This document shows, in pieces, positions 56,563 through 64,000 of a stretch of 64,000 nt of DNA. The notes under the pieces are model-generated. The model was not told where the DNA came from. It did no database searches and was given only the letters and a program-made list of their open reading frames with translations. The stretch is from the NCBI RefSeq assembly GCF_003945545.1, contig NZ_CP029617.1:4227001-4291000 (forward strand), given 5' to 3'. Position 1 is the stretch's first letter. Every line of letters starts with the position of its first letter. The DNA is from Streptomyces sp. WAC 01529. Its GTDB lineage: Bacteria > Actinomycetota > Actinomycetes > Streptomycetales > Streptomycetaceae. The position numbers and the translations under genes are program-made.

Positions 56563-57021
56563 ATGGACGCAGGGGTTGCAGCCGTTGTCGGTGGCGCGAT
56601 CGGCGCGGGCGGCGCATGTCTCGCAGCGCTCATCGCGCTACGTGCTGCCCAGCACACAGCAGACCAGCAGCGCCGATCAACGCACGAGCAGTGGCTACGG
56701 CAGACGCGACGTGACACATACGCGCAATTGCTGGCAGAAGCGATGTCGATCAGCAACCTGTTCGAACGAGCTGAGCCGGGTACCGTAGACCCTTTGCCTG
56801 ACACGGTCACTGTCGAGCAACACCTAGCTGCCCTCCTCATCGAGGCGCCTCAAGCAGTGCATCCTGCGGCTGGAGCGATCGCCGAAGCCTTGGAGAGGCA
56901 GATGCGCCTTCATGCGTCCGCCGGCCCTTCCGAGCGTGAGACGAACCGCAGAATCTTCTACGACGCGGTCCACGAGTTCATCGAAGCCAGTCGGTTGTCC
57001 CTGCATGATCCGGCCGATTGA
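56563..57021 (+). CDS. hypothetical protein with N-terminal membrane helix
   Basis: 152 residues. MDAGVAAVVGGAIGAGGACL with AALIALRA forms an N-terminal helix, followed by a mostly helical, charged cytosolic part (HTADQQRRSTHEQWLRQTRR, YAQLLAEAMSISNLFERA, RRIFYDAVHEFIEASRLSLH). Codon use is less GC-biased than its neighbours (many CGA, ACA, CAA), suggesting recent arrival. This layout is typical of small actinobacterial hypothetical proteins near mobile regions. It sits next to tRNA-Gly. No function is known. Confidence 0.6.
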   Translation: MDAGVAAVVGGAIGAGGACLAALIALRAAQHTADQQRRSTHEQWLRQTRRDTYAQLLAEAMSISNLFERAEPGTVDPLPDTVTVEQHLAALLIEAPQAVHPAAGAIAEALERQMRLHASAGPSERETNRRIFYDAVHEFIEASRLSLHDPAD

Positions 57022-57145
57022 ACGGCATAGGGGCGCCAGCATGACGGGAGGTCGGCGGAGCGGGTTCGGCCGGTGCGGCGCGTGCTCGCCCCGTCGGCGC
57101 CGGTACCTTCTCGACGGCCGGCCCGTCGAGTGGGGGGAAACAGAG

Positions 57146-57172
57146 AACCCCCGGGCCCATGGCCCAGGGGTT
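57146..57172 (-). terminator. hairpin after tRNA-Gly
   Basis: On the minus strand, AACCCCTGGGCC pairs with GGCCCGGGGGTT (one mismatch) around ATG, followed by CTCTGTTT. It begins 9 bases past the tRNA 3' end. Confidence 0.75.
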
Positions 57173-57180
57173 CGAAGAAG

Positions 57181-57251
57181 AGCGGGTGACGAGAATCGAA
57201 CTCGCACTCTCAGCTTGGGAAGCTGATGTTCTACCACTAAACTACACCCGC
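57181..57251 (-). tRNA. tRNA-Gly (anticodon CCC)
   Basis: 71-nt cloverleaf on the minus strand. The acceptor stem GCGGGTG pairs with CACCCGC, the D arm contains GTTTAGTGGTAGAAC, the anticodon stem TCAGC/GCTGA encloses loop TTCCCAA (anticodon CCC), and the T arm is CGAGTTCGATTCTCG. The discriminator is T; CCA is not encoded. A hairpin follows. Confidence 0.93.
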
Positions 57252-57550
57252 GAAACGTCCCGCCGGAAGCGGTGTCGTAACGTCGCACACTCTACCTCAT
57301 CACGGGCCCCGGGCGCTCTCGCCGCGGGGCCCGCGTGCTGTGTGGGAGGGGGATGCGCCGTGCGGGGGGAGGGAGTTGGGGCGTACCGTGGGCGCACCGT
57401 CGATGGGTGGCTCGGTGCGGTCGTGCCGCCTGGAGTGGCGTCCCTTTCGTGTCGTAATGTGGGGGTTCGTCGAGGGCTCGGGGACGAAACAGTGCCGAGC
57501 GCTCAGGCGACAGTGGCACACGGCTTTTGGGGAAGGGACTCGAGGACTTG
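57252..57550. other. intergenic region upstream of the zinc-ribbon gene and tRNA
   Basis: About 300 bp with no gene. It holds the tRNA promoter (minus strand), a hairpin CGGGCCCCG/CGGGGCCCG at 57303-57333, and the promoter of the zinc-ribbon gene (possible -10 TAATGT near 57454). Confidence 0.4.
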
Positions 57551-57709
57551 ATGGACCGCACCGTCGTCCGATGTGCCGAAGGGCACGTCTTCAGCACCGC
57601 GTCGTTCCCGATGCAGCAGGCGGACCGGCTCGGTCCCGGCCGGCTCATCCGGTGTCCGCGCTGCGCCCGGCTCCGGCACGCGGTGCCGGTCGCCCTGCAG
57701 AAGCGGTAG
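57551..57709 (+). CDS. small zinc-ribbon protein
   Basis: 52 residues: MDRTVVRCAEGHVFSTASFP, MQQADRLGPGRLIRCPRCAR, then LRHAVPVALQKR. One Cys-x2-Gly-His knuckle and one CxxC knuckle can bind a single zinc. Regularly found next to dcd in Streptomyces, from memory. Start ATG 57551 (frame open eight codons further). Nucleic-acid or protein binding is likely; function unknown. Confidence 0.7.
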   Translation: MDRTVVRCAEGHVFSTASFPMQQADRLGPGRLIRCPRCARLRHAVPVALQKR

Positions 57710-57807
57710 GGCCAGGCCCGAAACTCCGCGAGCGGGAAGAGAGCGCGCGACGTCCCCACGGTCGACGAGATTGTGGTGGGCCCGCGCGCTCTGCGTATCC
57801 TCGGTGC

Positions 57808-58383
57808 GTGCTTCTCTCAGACAAGGACATCCGGGCCGAGATCGACTCCGGACGGGTGCGGATCGACCCGTACGACGAATCCATGGTGCAGCCCTCGAGC
57901 ATCGACGTGCGGCTGGACCGCTACTTCCGGGTGTTCGAGAATCACCGCTACCCACACATCGACCCCTCCGTGGAGCAGGCCGATCTGACGCGGCTCGTGG
58001 AGCCCGAGGGCGACGAGCCCTTCATCCTGCACCCCGGGGAGTTCGTCCTCGCCTCGACCTACGAGGTCGTCAGCCTCCCCGACGACCTCGCCAGCCGGCT
58101 GGAGGGCAAGTCCAGCCTCGGGCGGCTCGGGCTCGTCACGCACTCCACCGCCGGGTTCATCGACCCGGGGTTCAGCGGACACGTGACCCTTGAGCTGTCG
58201 AACCTCGCGACCCTGCCGATCAAGCTCTGGCCGGGCATGAAGATCGGGCAGCTCTGTCTGTTCCGGCTGACCTCGCCCGCCGAGGAGCCCTACGGATCGG
58301 AGCGGTACGGGTCGCGTTACCAGGGGCAGCGCGGGCCGACCGCCTCCCGGTCCTTCCTCAATTTCCATCGGACACAGGTGTGA
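57808..58383 (+). CDS. dcd: dCTP deaminase
   Basis: 191 residues of the trimeric dUTPase-fold family. It converts dCTP to dUTP (or directly to dUMP, as in some actinobacteria) for dTTP synthesis. Visible signatures are IDVRLDRYF, HPGEFVLAST, GKSSLGRLGLVTHSTAGFID and SGHVTLELSN with the catalytic Glu129. The GTG start at 57808 (VLLSDKDIRAEIDSGRVRID) is the usual N-terminus. Its stop overlaps the start region of the phosphoribosyltransferase gene. Whether it is mono- or bifunctional cannot be told from sequence alone. Confidence 0.95.
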   Translation: MLLSDKDIRAEIDSGRVRIDPYDESMVQPSSIDVRLDRYFRVFENHRYPHIDPSVEQADLTRLVEPEGDEPFILHPGEFVLASTYEVVSLPDDLASRLEGKSSLGRLGLVTHSTAGFIDPGFSGHVTLELSNLATLPIKLWPGMKIGQLCLFRLTSPAEEPYGSERYGSRYQGQRGPTASRSFLNFHRTQV

Positions 58384-58391
58384 GCAGCGGT

Positions 58392-58889
58392 ATGAGTGAC
58401 GTACGCGAGAACCTTACGTACGAGAAGTTCGGCGGCGCCGTGCGCGAGCTGGCGCAGGCCATCGCCGATGACGGGTACCAGCCCGACGTCATCATCTCCA
58501 TCGCCCGTGGCGGTGTCTTCGTCGCCGGTGGGCTCGCCTACGCGCTCGACTGCAAGAACATCCACCTCGTGAACGTGGAGTTCTACACGGGCGTGGGCAC
58601 GACCCTCGAAATGCCCGTCATGCTCTCGCCGGTCCCCAACGCCATCGACTTCACCGATAAGAAGGTGCTCATCGCCGATGACGTCGCCGACACCGGCAAG
58701 ACGCTGAAGCTCGTGCACGACTTCTGCCTCGACCACGTCGCCGAGGTGCGCTCCGCCGTCATCTACGAGAAGTCGCACTCCCTCGTGAAGTGCGAGTACG
58801 TGTGGAAGCGCACCGACGAGTGGATCAACTTCCCGTGGAGCGTCGAGCCGCCCGTCGTGAAGCGGGCGGGGCAGGTTCTCGACGCCTGA
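58392..58889 (+). CDS. phosphoribosyltransferase
   Basis: 165 residues (MSDVRENLTYEKFGGAVREL). PRPP-binding motif VLIADDVADTGKT (92-104) and SIARGGVFVAGGLAYALD are the type I PRTase fold. Conserved in Streptomyces next to dcd; the closest families are purine (xanthine/hypoxanthine) PRTases such as Gpt, but the specificity residues are not diagnostic. The start is ATG 58392; a GTG at 58380 overlapping the dcd stop is possible. A strong terminator follows. Confidence 0.88.
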   Translation: MSDVRENLTYEKFGGAVRELAQAIADDGYQPDVIISIARGGVFVAGGLAYALDCKNIHLVNVEFYTGVGTTLEMPVMLSPVPNAIDFTDKKVLIADDVADTGKTLKLVHDFCLDHVAEVRSAVIYEKSHSLVKCEYVWKRTDEWINFPWSVEPPVVKRAGQVLDA

Positions 58890-58910
58890 CCCGAGGACAT
58901 GTGGACACGT

Positions 58911-58955
58911 GGAGAAGGGCCCCGGCGGTTCAGTACGCCGCCGGGGCCCTTCTCC
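58911..58955. terminator. strong bidirectional terminator
   Basis: GGAGAAGGGCCCCGGCGG pairs perfectly with CCGCCGGGGCCCTTCTCC (18 bp) around a 9-base loop. It lies between the convergent phosphoribosyltransferase and Yip1 genes. Confidence 0.92.
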
Positions 58956-58966
58956 GTACGTACGGT

Positions 58967-59908
58967 CTAGAACGTGCCCAGCTTGATGATCGACAGGATC
59001 GCCAGGAGCTGGATCGAGGCCGCCCCCAGCGCCTTCGGCCACGGCAGGTCGTGGGACTTGCTCACCATCGTCGTCAGCAGCGCGCCCGCCGCGAGCCAGG
59101 TCGCCCAGCCGAGGAGCTGCACGAAGGGCTGGCCGCCGCCGAAGAACATCGCCACGATCACGCGCGGCGCGTCCGTCAGCGACATGATCAGCATGGAGAG
59201 GCCGACCGTCGGCTGCCAGGCGCCGTCGCCGCCGAGCTGGCGGGCGAGGGTGTGCGTGACCACGCCCAGGATGAACGCGCTGATGGTGATCGCGACGCCG
59301 GTCGTGAGGACGTACGGGACCGCCGCCGAGAGCGTGGCGTTGATCGCGTCGGAGCGGGCGTCGTCGAAGCCGAAGATCGCCAGCGAGCCGTAGAGGAACG
59401 TGACGATGACGGCCGGGACCCACATCGCGTAGTCCCGCATGTGGAGGAAGGTCGGGGCCGGGCGCAGCACGATGCCCCGCAGCAGGTCCTTCCAGTGCAG
59501 ACGCGGGCCGATGGGCGCCGGGGCCTGGCCGGCGCGGTACGTGTCGCCCTGGGTGTAGGGGTCCTCGCCGATGGAGAAGGCCTGGGTGTGCCCGGGGTTG
59601 TTGGCCGCGTACGGGTCGTAGCCGCCCTGGGGGCCGTGACCGTGGCCGTGGCCCTGGTCGCCGGGCCCGCCGAAGTACTCCGGCTCGCCGTGACCGCCGC
59701 CACCGGCCTGCGGCCACTGCTGGCCGCCGCCCCCGTACTGGGGGCCGCCACCGCCGTACTGCTGCGGGTTGGGCGGCACGGGTGGGTAGCCGTACGGCTG
59801 CTGCCCCTGGGGGGCCTGCTGACCGTACGGCTGCTGCCGCGGTTGTTGTTGCGGTCGCGCTTGCGGGGCGCGGTTGTCCCGGCCGCGTCCGATCCTGAAT
59901 CCAGCCAC
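58967..59908 (-). CDS. Yip1 family membrane protein
   Basis: 313 residues. A Gln/Gly/Pro/Tyr-rich cytosolic N-terminus (about 1-130, QQPYGQQAPQGQQPYGYPP) is followed by a Yip1-type domain with six helices (about 150-310): LHWKDLLRGIVLRPAPTFLH, then WVPAVIVTFLYGSLAIFG and repeated helices. Yip1 proteins in eukaryotes bind Rab GTPases; bacterial homologues are of unknown function. GTG 59908 (VAGFRIGRGRDNRAPQAR) is chosen; other starts lie upstream. It is adjacent to three FG-GAP proteins. Confidence 0.82.
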   Translation of the reverse strand: MAGFRIGRGRDNRAPQARPQQQPRQQPYGQQAPQGQQPYGYPPVPPNPQQYGGGGPQYGGGGQQWPQAGGGGHGEPEYFGGPGDQGHGHGHGPQGGYDPYAANNPGHTQAFSIGEDPYTQGDTYRAGQAPAPIGPRLHWKDLLRGIVLRPAPTFLHMRDYAMWVPAVIVTFLYGSLAIFGFDDARSDAINATLSAAVPYVLTTGVAITISAFILGVVTHTLARQLGGDGAWQPTVGLSMLIMSLTDAPRVIVAMFFGGGQPFVQLLGWATWLAAGALLTTMVSKSHDLPWPKALGAASIQLLAILSIIKLGTF

Positions 59909-60060
59909 GAATCGAACGTACCTGGTCTTACGGAGTGGGGTCGTCCCCCCTCGGGAGGAGAGCGGCTTTGCGGCCGACCTGTGACAACCCCTAGGGGGAA
60001 CCCTGAGCCCACCCCTCAAGCGCCTCAGCTGCCCCAAGCGTCGCAGTAGACCCAACCGCC

Positions 60061-61509
60061 TCAGCGGCTCAGGACCGCTCCATACGCGTACGGGTGCGAA
60101 GACGCGGGCAGGCCGAGGGAGTTGGGGGTGACGACCGTGCCGCCCGCGGTGACGGAGGGCAGGTTCCAGACGCCGCCCGCCGAGGCGTTCTCGCCGGGGG
60201 CCGCGGCCGCGAGGTCCGGGCGGCCGTCGCCGTTGTGGTCGGCGGTGGCGAGCGCCGCGCCGAAGGTGTCGCCCCGCTCGGCGACGCCGCGGATACCGGG
60301 GGAGTTCTGCTGGTACGAGACCGCCCTCGCCGCCCCCGAGGCGTCGAGGATGCCCTTCGTACCGCCCTTGAGGACCGTGAGGGCGCCCGCGCGTGACGCG
60401 CTGCCGATCGCCTCGCCGGGGGCGCCCGCGATCAGGTCGTCCTTGCCGTCGGCGTCTATGTCCGCGACGGCGAGGGCGTTGCCGAAGTCGTCACCCGTCT
60501 CGGCGACCCCGGGGACGCCCGGCGTGTCCTGGTTGAGGGTCTGGCCCTGCCAGATCGGCTCGTCGCCGCCCCCGTAGTGGATGTGGATGCCGCCGCCCTT
60601 GGCGCGCTCCTCGGGGCCGCACGGGTCGTCGATGTTCTCGTCGGCGATCTCGCGGCAGTTGCCGAGGGCCAGGTCGTCGAGGCCGTCGCCGTTGAAGTCG
60701 CCCACGGCCAGCGCGTTGGCGGCGCTGTTGTCGCTGCTCCAGGCGAGGCCGAAGCGGGCCTCGTCCTTGCTGTAGCGGTAGAGCTGGACGTGGGACTGGG
60801 TGTGGGGCTGGTTCTGCGTGTAGTAGGCCACGGCCACTTCGGGGCGGCCGTCGGAGTTGAAGTCGCCGGTCGTCAGGACGGGGGCGCGGCCGCCCATGGG
60901 GTAGGTCATCACGGGCTCGGTCCGGGCCGCGTACGGGTTGAGGTTGGCGACGACCTTGTCCTTGGCGCCGATCGCCAGATCGACGTCCGTGTCGCCGGTG
61001 AAGTCGGCGGCGGCCAGGGACATGCCGTACGCGTCGGAGGCCTTCTCGCCGCGGGCGGCCGTGTTGGCCTGGGCGAAGCCGTCGCCGGTGCCGTAGAGGA
61101 CGGTGACCGAGCCCGCGTCGGCCTTGGCGTCGATGTCCTCGCCCGGGGCGCCGATGACGAGGTCGGCGTACTTGTCGTCGTCCACGTACGCGGTGGTGAC
61201 CGCCGCGCCGAAGCGGTCGCCCGCCTCGGGGGTGCCGGGGACCTCGGCGGTGGCCTGCGTGATGCGGCGCACGCCGTTGCCGCCCGGACCGTTCTCGCCG
61301 CCGAAGACGACGCTCACGTAACCGGCCTTCGCCTTGCCGTCGACGGTGCCGGAGGGCACGCCGACGGCGAGGTCCGCGTAGCCGTCGCCGTTGAAGTCCT
61401 CGGCGTGCTCGGCGGGGGCGCCGGGGGCGGCGGACGCCGTGGTGGCGGGGAGGGTGAGCAGGCCGGTCGCGGTCAGGGACGCGGCGAGGAGAAGGGTGCG
61501 TACGCGCAC
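60061..61509 (-). CDS. secreted FG-GAP/VCBS repeat protein 1
   Basis: 482 residues. The signal peptide (MRVRTLLLAASLTATGLLTL, cleavage about 28) is followed by about seven FG-GAP beta-propeller repeats with DxNGDGxxD calcium-binding loops (DFNGDGYADLAVGVPSG, DFTGDTDVDLAIGA, DFNGDGLDDLALG, DHNGDGRPDLAA). This is the fold of integrin alpha chains and ASPIC-type proteins. Extracellular, probably calcium-dependent adhesion or carbohydrate binding. Function unknown. The family is common in Streptomyces, where members are often expressed on the surface. Confidence 0.88.
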   Translation of the reverse strand: MRVRTLLLAASLTATGLLTLPATTASAAPGAPAEHAEDFNGDGYADLAVGVPSGTVDGKAKAGYVSVVFGGENGPGGNGVRRITQATAEVPGTPEAGDRFGAAVTTAYVDDDKYADLVIGAPGEDIDAKADAGSVTVLYGTGDGFAQANTAARGEKASDAYGMSLAAADFTGDTDVDLAIGAKDKVVANLNPYAARTEPVMTYPMGGRAPVLTTGDFNSDGRPEVAVAYYTQNQPHTQSHVQLYRYSKDEARFGLAWSSDNSAANALAVGDFNGDGLDDLALGNCREIADENIDDPCGPEERAKGGGIHIHYGGGDEPIWQGQTLNQDTPGVPGVAETGDDFGNALAVADIDADGKDDLIAGAPGEAIGSASRAGALTVLKGGTKGILDASGAARAVSYQQNSPGIRGVAERGDTFGAALATADHNGDGRPDLAAAAPGENASAGGVWNLPSVTAGGTVVTPNSLGLPASSHPYAYGAVLSR

Positions 61510-61565
61510 GGGGACTCCGGGGAGTGGGAGGGCGGGCCCGCACTCGGGCCCGGGGGACGGGAGGG

Positions 61566-61593
61566 CGGGCCCGCGCTCGCGAGCGCGGGCCCG
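61566..61593 (-). terminator. perfect GC palindrome after FG-GAP protein 2
   Basis: CGGGCCCGCGCTCG followed by CGAGCGCGGGCCCG: a 28-bp perfect palindrome, 23 bp past the FG-GAP protein 2 stop on the minus strand. It probably ends that transcript before FG-GAP protein 1. Confidence 0.75.
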
Positions 61594-61615
61594 GCTTTCG
61601 GCGGGGCGGGAGGCG

Positions 61616-63097
61616 TCAGTCCGCGAAGTTGGAGCCGAGGCGCGGCGTGCCCGCGCTCGAGACGCCCACCGTGGAGGGGTAGACGCCGGACGTGCCCGAG
61701 AGCGTGCCGTCCGCCTGGGAGTCCAGGAGGTAGTAGGCGCCGTTCTCGCTGTTCTCGCCGGACGCGCCGACCGCGAGGTCCCCGCGCCCGTCGCCGTTCA
61801 GGTCGTCGACGTGGACGTCCGAGCCGAAGAAGTCGTTCTTCTCGTCGGAGTTGGGGACGCCCGGGGTGTTCTGGCTCAGCAGCACCGCGTTCTTGGTGGA
61901 GAGGCCGGAACCGTCCGCGGCGCCGTAGAGGACCGTGACGGAGCCCGCGTCGCCGACGCCGTCCAGGTTCTCGCCGGGGGTGCCCACGACCAGGTCGAGG
62001 CGGCCGTCGCCGTTGATGTCCCCGAGCTCCAGCTCGGCGCCGAACGCGTCGCCGGTCTCGCCGCTGCCGGGCACGCCCTCGGTGTCCTGGGTGATGACCT
62101 GGCTGCCGCCGTACGGGCCGGTGGACTTGCCCTTCACGACGTACACGGTGCCGCCCTTGTGGGCGCCGTCGATGCCGTCGTCCCAGGTCAGGCCGATGAC
62201 GATGTCGCCGTAGCCGTCGCCGTCCGTGTCGCCGACATCGGTGATGGTGCCGCCGGGGAGCCGCTGCACGCCGGCCGTGGTGACGCCGTTCGCGCTGCCG
62301 GGCAGCCACAGGTTCGCGTTGTCGCCGCCTGCGACGGAGAAGCCGTCGACGATCAGGTCGTCCTTGCCGTCGCCGTTGACGTCACCGGAGTGCAGGTTGA
62401 GGGGGCCCGCGCCCTCGCCGCTGTGGATGGGCGGCGTCACGGTGTAGTGGCGGCCGGTGCCGCCCGCGCGGGTGAAGCCGCCTTCGTAGACGTCGAGGGT
62501 GGCGGAGCCCGAGCGGGAGCCGATGACGAGGTCGTCCTTGCCGTCGCCGTCGAAGTCGCCCGCCTCGATGGGCGCGCCGAAGAAGTCGTGCTTGGTGGGG
62601 CGCGGGTCCTTCACCGTGGTGCCGCCGGACAGGCCGTTCTTCGAGCCCCACAGGATCTGTACGGTGCCGCCGTCGGCGTCCGAGCCGACGTCCTCGCCGA
62701 TCGCGGAGACCGCGAGGTCGTCGTATCCGTCGCGGTTGAAGTCGCCGAACGCGATGTCGCTGCCGAAGTGGTCGTTCTTCTCGGCGTCGCCGGGCACGCC
62801 CGCGCTGTTCTGGCTGTACGAGAGGTGGCGCCGCTCGGCACCGCCGTACGTCACGGCGACCTGGCCCGCTTCGGCCTTGCCGGAGACGGTGGCGCCCGTG
62901 GCGGCGGTGGCGAGGTCCGCGACGCCGTCGCCGTTGAAGTCGGCTTCGTCCGGCTGGGTGGCGGGGGCCGGCGCGGCGGTGGCGGTGGCCGCCGTGGCGG
63001 TGAGCAGTCCACCGGAGAGCGCGGCCGCGACGGCCGTCGCCGCGGCGAGGCGTATGCGTCCGGGTCTGGTGGTGGTGGTGCGCTTGTGCTGGGCCAT
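61616..63097 (-). CDS. secreted FG-GAP/VCBS repeat protein 2
   Basis: 493 residues. Signal peptide MAQHKRTTTTRPGRIRLAAA, cleavage about 43. FG-GAP repeats (DFNGDGVADLATAA, DFNRDGYDDLAVSAIG, DFDGDGKDDLVIGS, DVNGDGKDDLIV, DTDGDGYGDIVIG, DINGDGRLDLVVGTPG, DLNGDGRGDLAVGASG) form a seven-bladed propeller. Start ATG 63097 with AGGAG upstream; an ATG six codons earlier is less likely. It is paralogous to the genes on either side; the three are about 40-50% alike by eye in the loops only. Confidence 0.88.
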   Translation of the reverse strand: MAQHKRTTTTRPGRIRLAAATAVAAALSGGLLTATAATATAAPAPATQPDEADFNGDGVADLATAATGATVSGKAEAGQVAVTYGGAERRHLSYSQNSAGVPGDAEKNDHFGSDIAFGDFNRDGYDDLAVSAIGEDVGSDADGGTVQILWGSKNGLSGGTTVKDPRPTKHDFFGAPIEAGDFDGDGKDDLVIGSRSGSATLDVYEGGFTRAGGTGRHYTVTPPIHSGEGAGPLNLHSGDVNGDGKDDLIVDGFSVAGGDNANLWLPGSANGVTTAGVQRLPGGTITDVGDTDGDGYGDIVIGLTWDDGIDGAHKGGTVYVVKGKSTGPYGGSQVITQDTEGVPGSGETGDAFGAELELGDINGDGRLDLVVGTPGENLDGVGDAGSVTVLYGAADGSGLSTKNAVLLSQNTPGVPNSDEKNDFFGSDVHVDDLNGDGRGDLAVGASGENSENGAYYLLDSQADGTLSGTSGVYPSTVGVSSAGTPRLGSNFAD

Positions 63098-63228
63098 GCG
63101 GTTCTCCTGCGGCATGCGGGGATGGGGCGTTCACCGGGCGTTGGCCTTGGTGTCACGCCGTGGTCGGCGAAGGGGAGACCGCCGGGGGGCCTCAAGGGTT
63201 GTACGGGAATGGGGAGTTGGAGAGCGGG

Positions 63229-63268
63229 AACGCCGGACGGGCTGGATCTCTCCAGCCCGTCCGGCGTT
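63229..63268 (-). terminator. strong hairpin after FG-GAP protein 3 (a terminator type common in Streptomyces)
   Basis: CGCCGGACGGGCTGGA pairs perfectly with TCCAGCCCGTCCGGCG (16 bp plus AA/TT at the ends) around TCTC. It lies 80 bp past the FG-GAP protein 3 stop on the minus strand and closely matches a hairpin I know as frequent in Streptomyces genomes. Confidence 0.85.
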
Positions 63269-63347
63269 TGAGGACGAACTCGGCGAAGCCGGTGATTCAC
63301 CGGCCAACCAAAGGCACCGCCCGCCGATCAAAGACACCGCCCAAGGC

Positions 63348-64000
63348 CTACCGGCCAAGCACCGCCCCGTAGGCCACGCTGCCCGAAAGCCCCAGCTTGC
63401 CCGGCGTCACCGAGGTGACCGGCGGGTTCGGGCCGTCCTTCGGGGTCGCGGCGTACCAGACGCCGCCCTTGCCGTCCTCGCCCGGCGCGCCCACCGCGAT
63501 GTCCGGGTAGGTGTCGCCGTTGTAGTCACCGGTGGTGACGGCCGCGCCGAGCCGGTCGTCGGCCTCCGCGTTGCCCGCCACGCCCGTGGAGTTCTGGCTG
63601 AAGGAGGGGCCGACGAGGTGCTTGCCGGTGCCGAGCGAGGCGAGGACCGAGTAGGAACCGGCGTTCTTGGCGGTGCCGACGGCCTCGGTGTCGGCGCCTA
63701 CGATCAGCTCGTCGATGCCGTCCTTGTCGACGTTGGCGGTCGCCAGGTGCGCGCCGAAGTTGTCGTCGGCCTCCGCGGTGCCGCCGACCTGCGGGCTGTC
63801 CTGCGTGGTGCAGGAGGAGCCGCCGTCGCCGAACGCGCCGCCCTTCTTGCCGTAGACGGTGAGGACGGCGCCGCCGAGGCGGTCCTCGCAGGCGGTGCTC
63901 TCGGACTCGGGGTTGGGCTGGACGTGTCCGATGGCGAGGTCGTCGGTGCCGTCGCCGTCGAAGTCACCGGCGGCCAGGGCGGAGTAGGTGGTGTCGCCGC
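63348..64000 (-). CDS. secreted FG-GAP/VCBS repeat protein 3, 5' end missing
   Basis: The frame reads from the right edge to a stop at 63348 (217 codons seen). Repeats are visible at DFDGDGTDDLAIGH, DKDGIDELIVGA and DYNGDTYPDIAVGAPG. Cysteines in STACEDRL and GSSCTTQ may form a disulphide. It ends VAYGAVLGR, like protein 1 (YAYGAVLSR). The signal peptide and about half of the propeller lie beyond the window. Confidence 0.85.
   Translation of the reverse strand, partial: GDTTYSALAAGDFDGDGTDDLAIGHVQPNPESESTACEDRLGGAVLTVYGKKGGAFGDGGSSCTTQDSPQVGGTAEADDNFGAHLATANVDKDGIDELIVGADTEAVGTAKNAGSYSVLASLGTGKHLVGPSFSQNSTGVAGNAEADDRLGAAVTTGDYNGDTYPDIAVGAPGEDGKGGVWYAATPKDGPNPPVTSVTPGKLGLSGSVAYGAVLGR

Overview
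The window is actinobacterial chromosome and almost certainly Streptomyces. It has very high GC with strong third-position GC bias, frequent GTG starts, Tat and lipoprotein signals, a LysR-snapalysin pair, many small TetR, XRE and LysR regulators, and dispersed palindromic repeats of the kind common in Streptomyces. Housekeeping genes (aspS, metG, dcd, a phosphoribosyltransferase, a glycine tRNA) point to the chromosome rather than a plasmid. I see no prophage, no CRISPR array and no large biosynthetic cluster. There is one insertion sequence of the IS5 type.

Layout. 1-16.3 kb: core metabolism and translation (a mycothiol-type isomerase-fold protein cut by the left edge, nitrilase-family amidase, M18 aminopeptidase, acyl-CoA dehydrogenase, SseB protein, a secreted phosphodiesterase with a collagen-like linker, pirin, an AI-2E exporter, a PAS/GAF/SpoIIE phosphatase, aspS). 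16.3-29.7 kb: two TetR systems, one divergent from an imine reductase-like gene with two operator copies; a secreted EEP nuclease/phosphatase; metG; a VWA protein; PhoX phosphatase; a secreted surface protein; and LysR plus snapalysin. 29.7-43.2 kb: FUSC transporter, EEP protein, methyltransferase, IS5 element, a DrrAB-like ABC exporter, small secreted and membrane proteins, an MFS exporter coupled to an SGNH esterase with a divergent LysR gene, and a DUF7144-like protein. 43.3-57.2 kb: an SGNH lipoprotein, a Tat-exported TIM-barrel protein, a PH-domain protein, a large SARP-NTPase-TPR regulator divergent from an SDR-MFS pair, small hypotheticals, an oxidoreductase with a divergent XRE regulator, a DUF4232 lipoprotein and tRNA-Gly. 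57.5-64 kb: a zinc-ribbon protein, dcd, a phosphoribosyltransferase, a Yip1 protein and three tandem secreted FG-GAP proteins, the last cut by the right edge.

The most unusual aspect is the repeat content. A 71-bp tandem array near 4.1-4.56 kb has relatives near 20.4-20.6 kb. A dispersed palindrome (here called B) occurs about nine times between genes and again as an in-frame array of five 66-bp units inside the SARP regulator gene. A second palindrome (C) occurs as an inverted pair in the coding linker of the VWA gene. A degenerate pentanucleotide array fills about 320 bp near 53.2-53.5 kb, and an SDR gene carries a 24-bp in-frame tandem repeat. Two unrelated repeat families have therefore been absorbed into disordered coding linkers without breaking the reading frame.

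Regulatory logic visible in the sequence: the divergent pairs TetR/imine reductase, LysR/snapalysin, LysR/SGNH-MFS, SARP/SDR-MFS and XRE/oxidoreductase each have an intergenic region suited to local control, and three of these (TetR, LysR-snapalysin, SARP) contain clear symmetric or 11-bp-spaced repeats.
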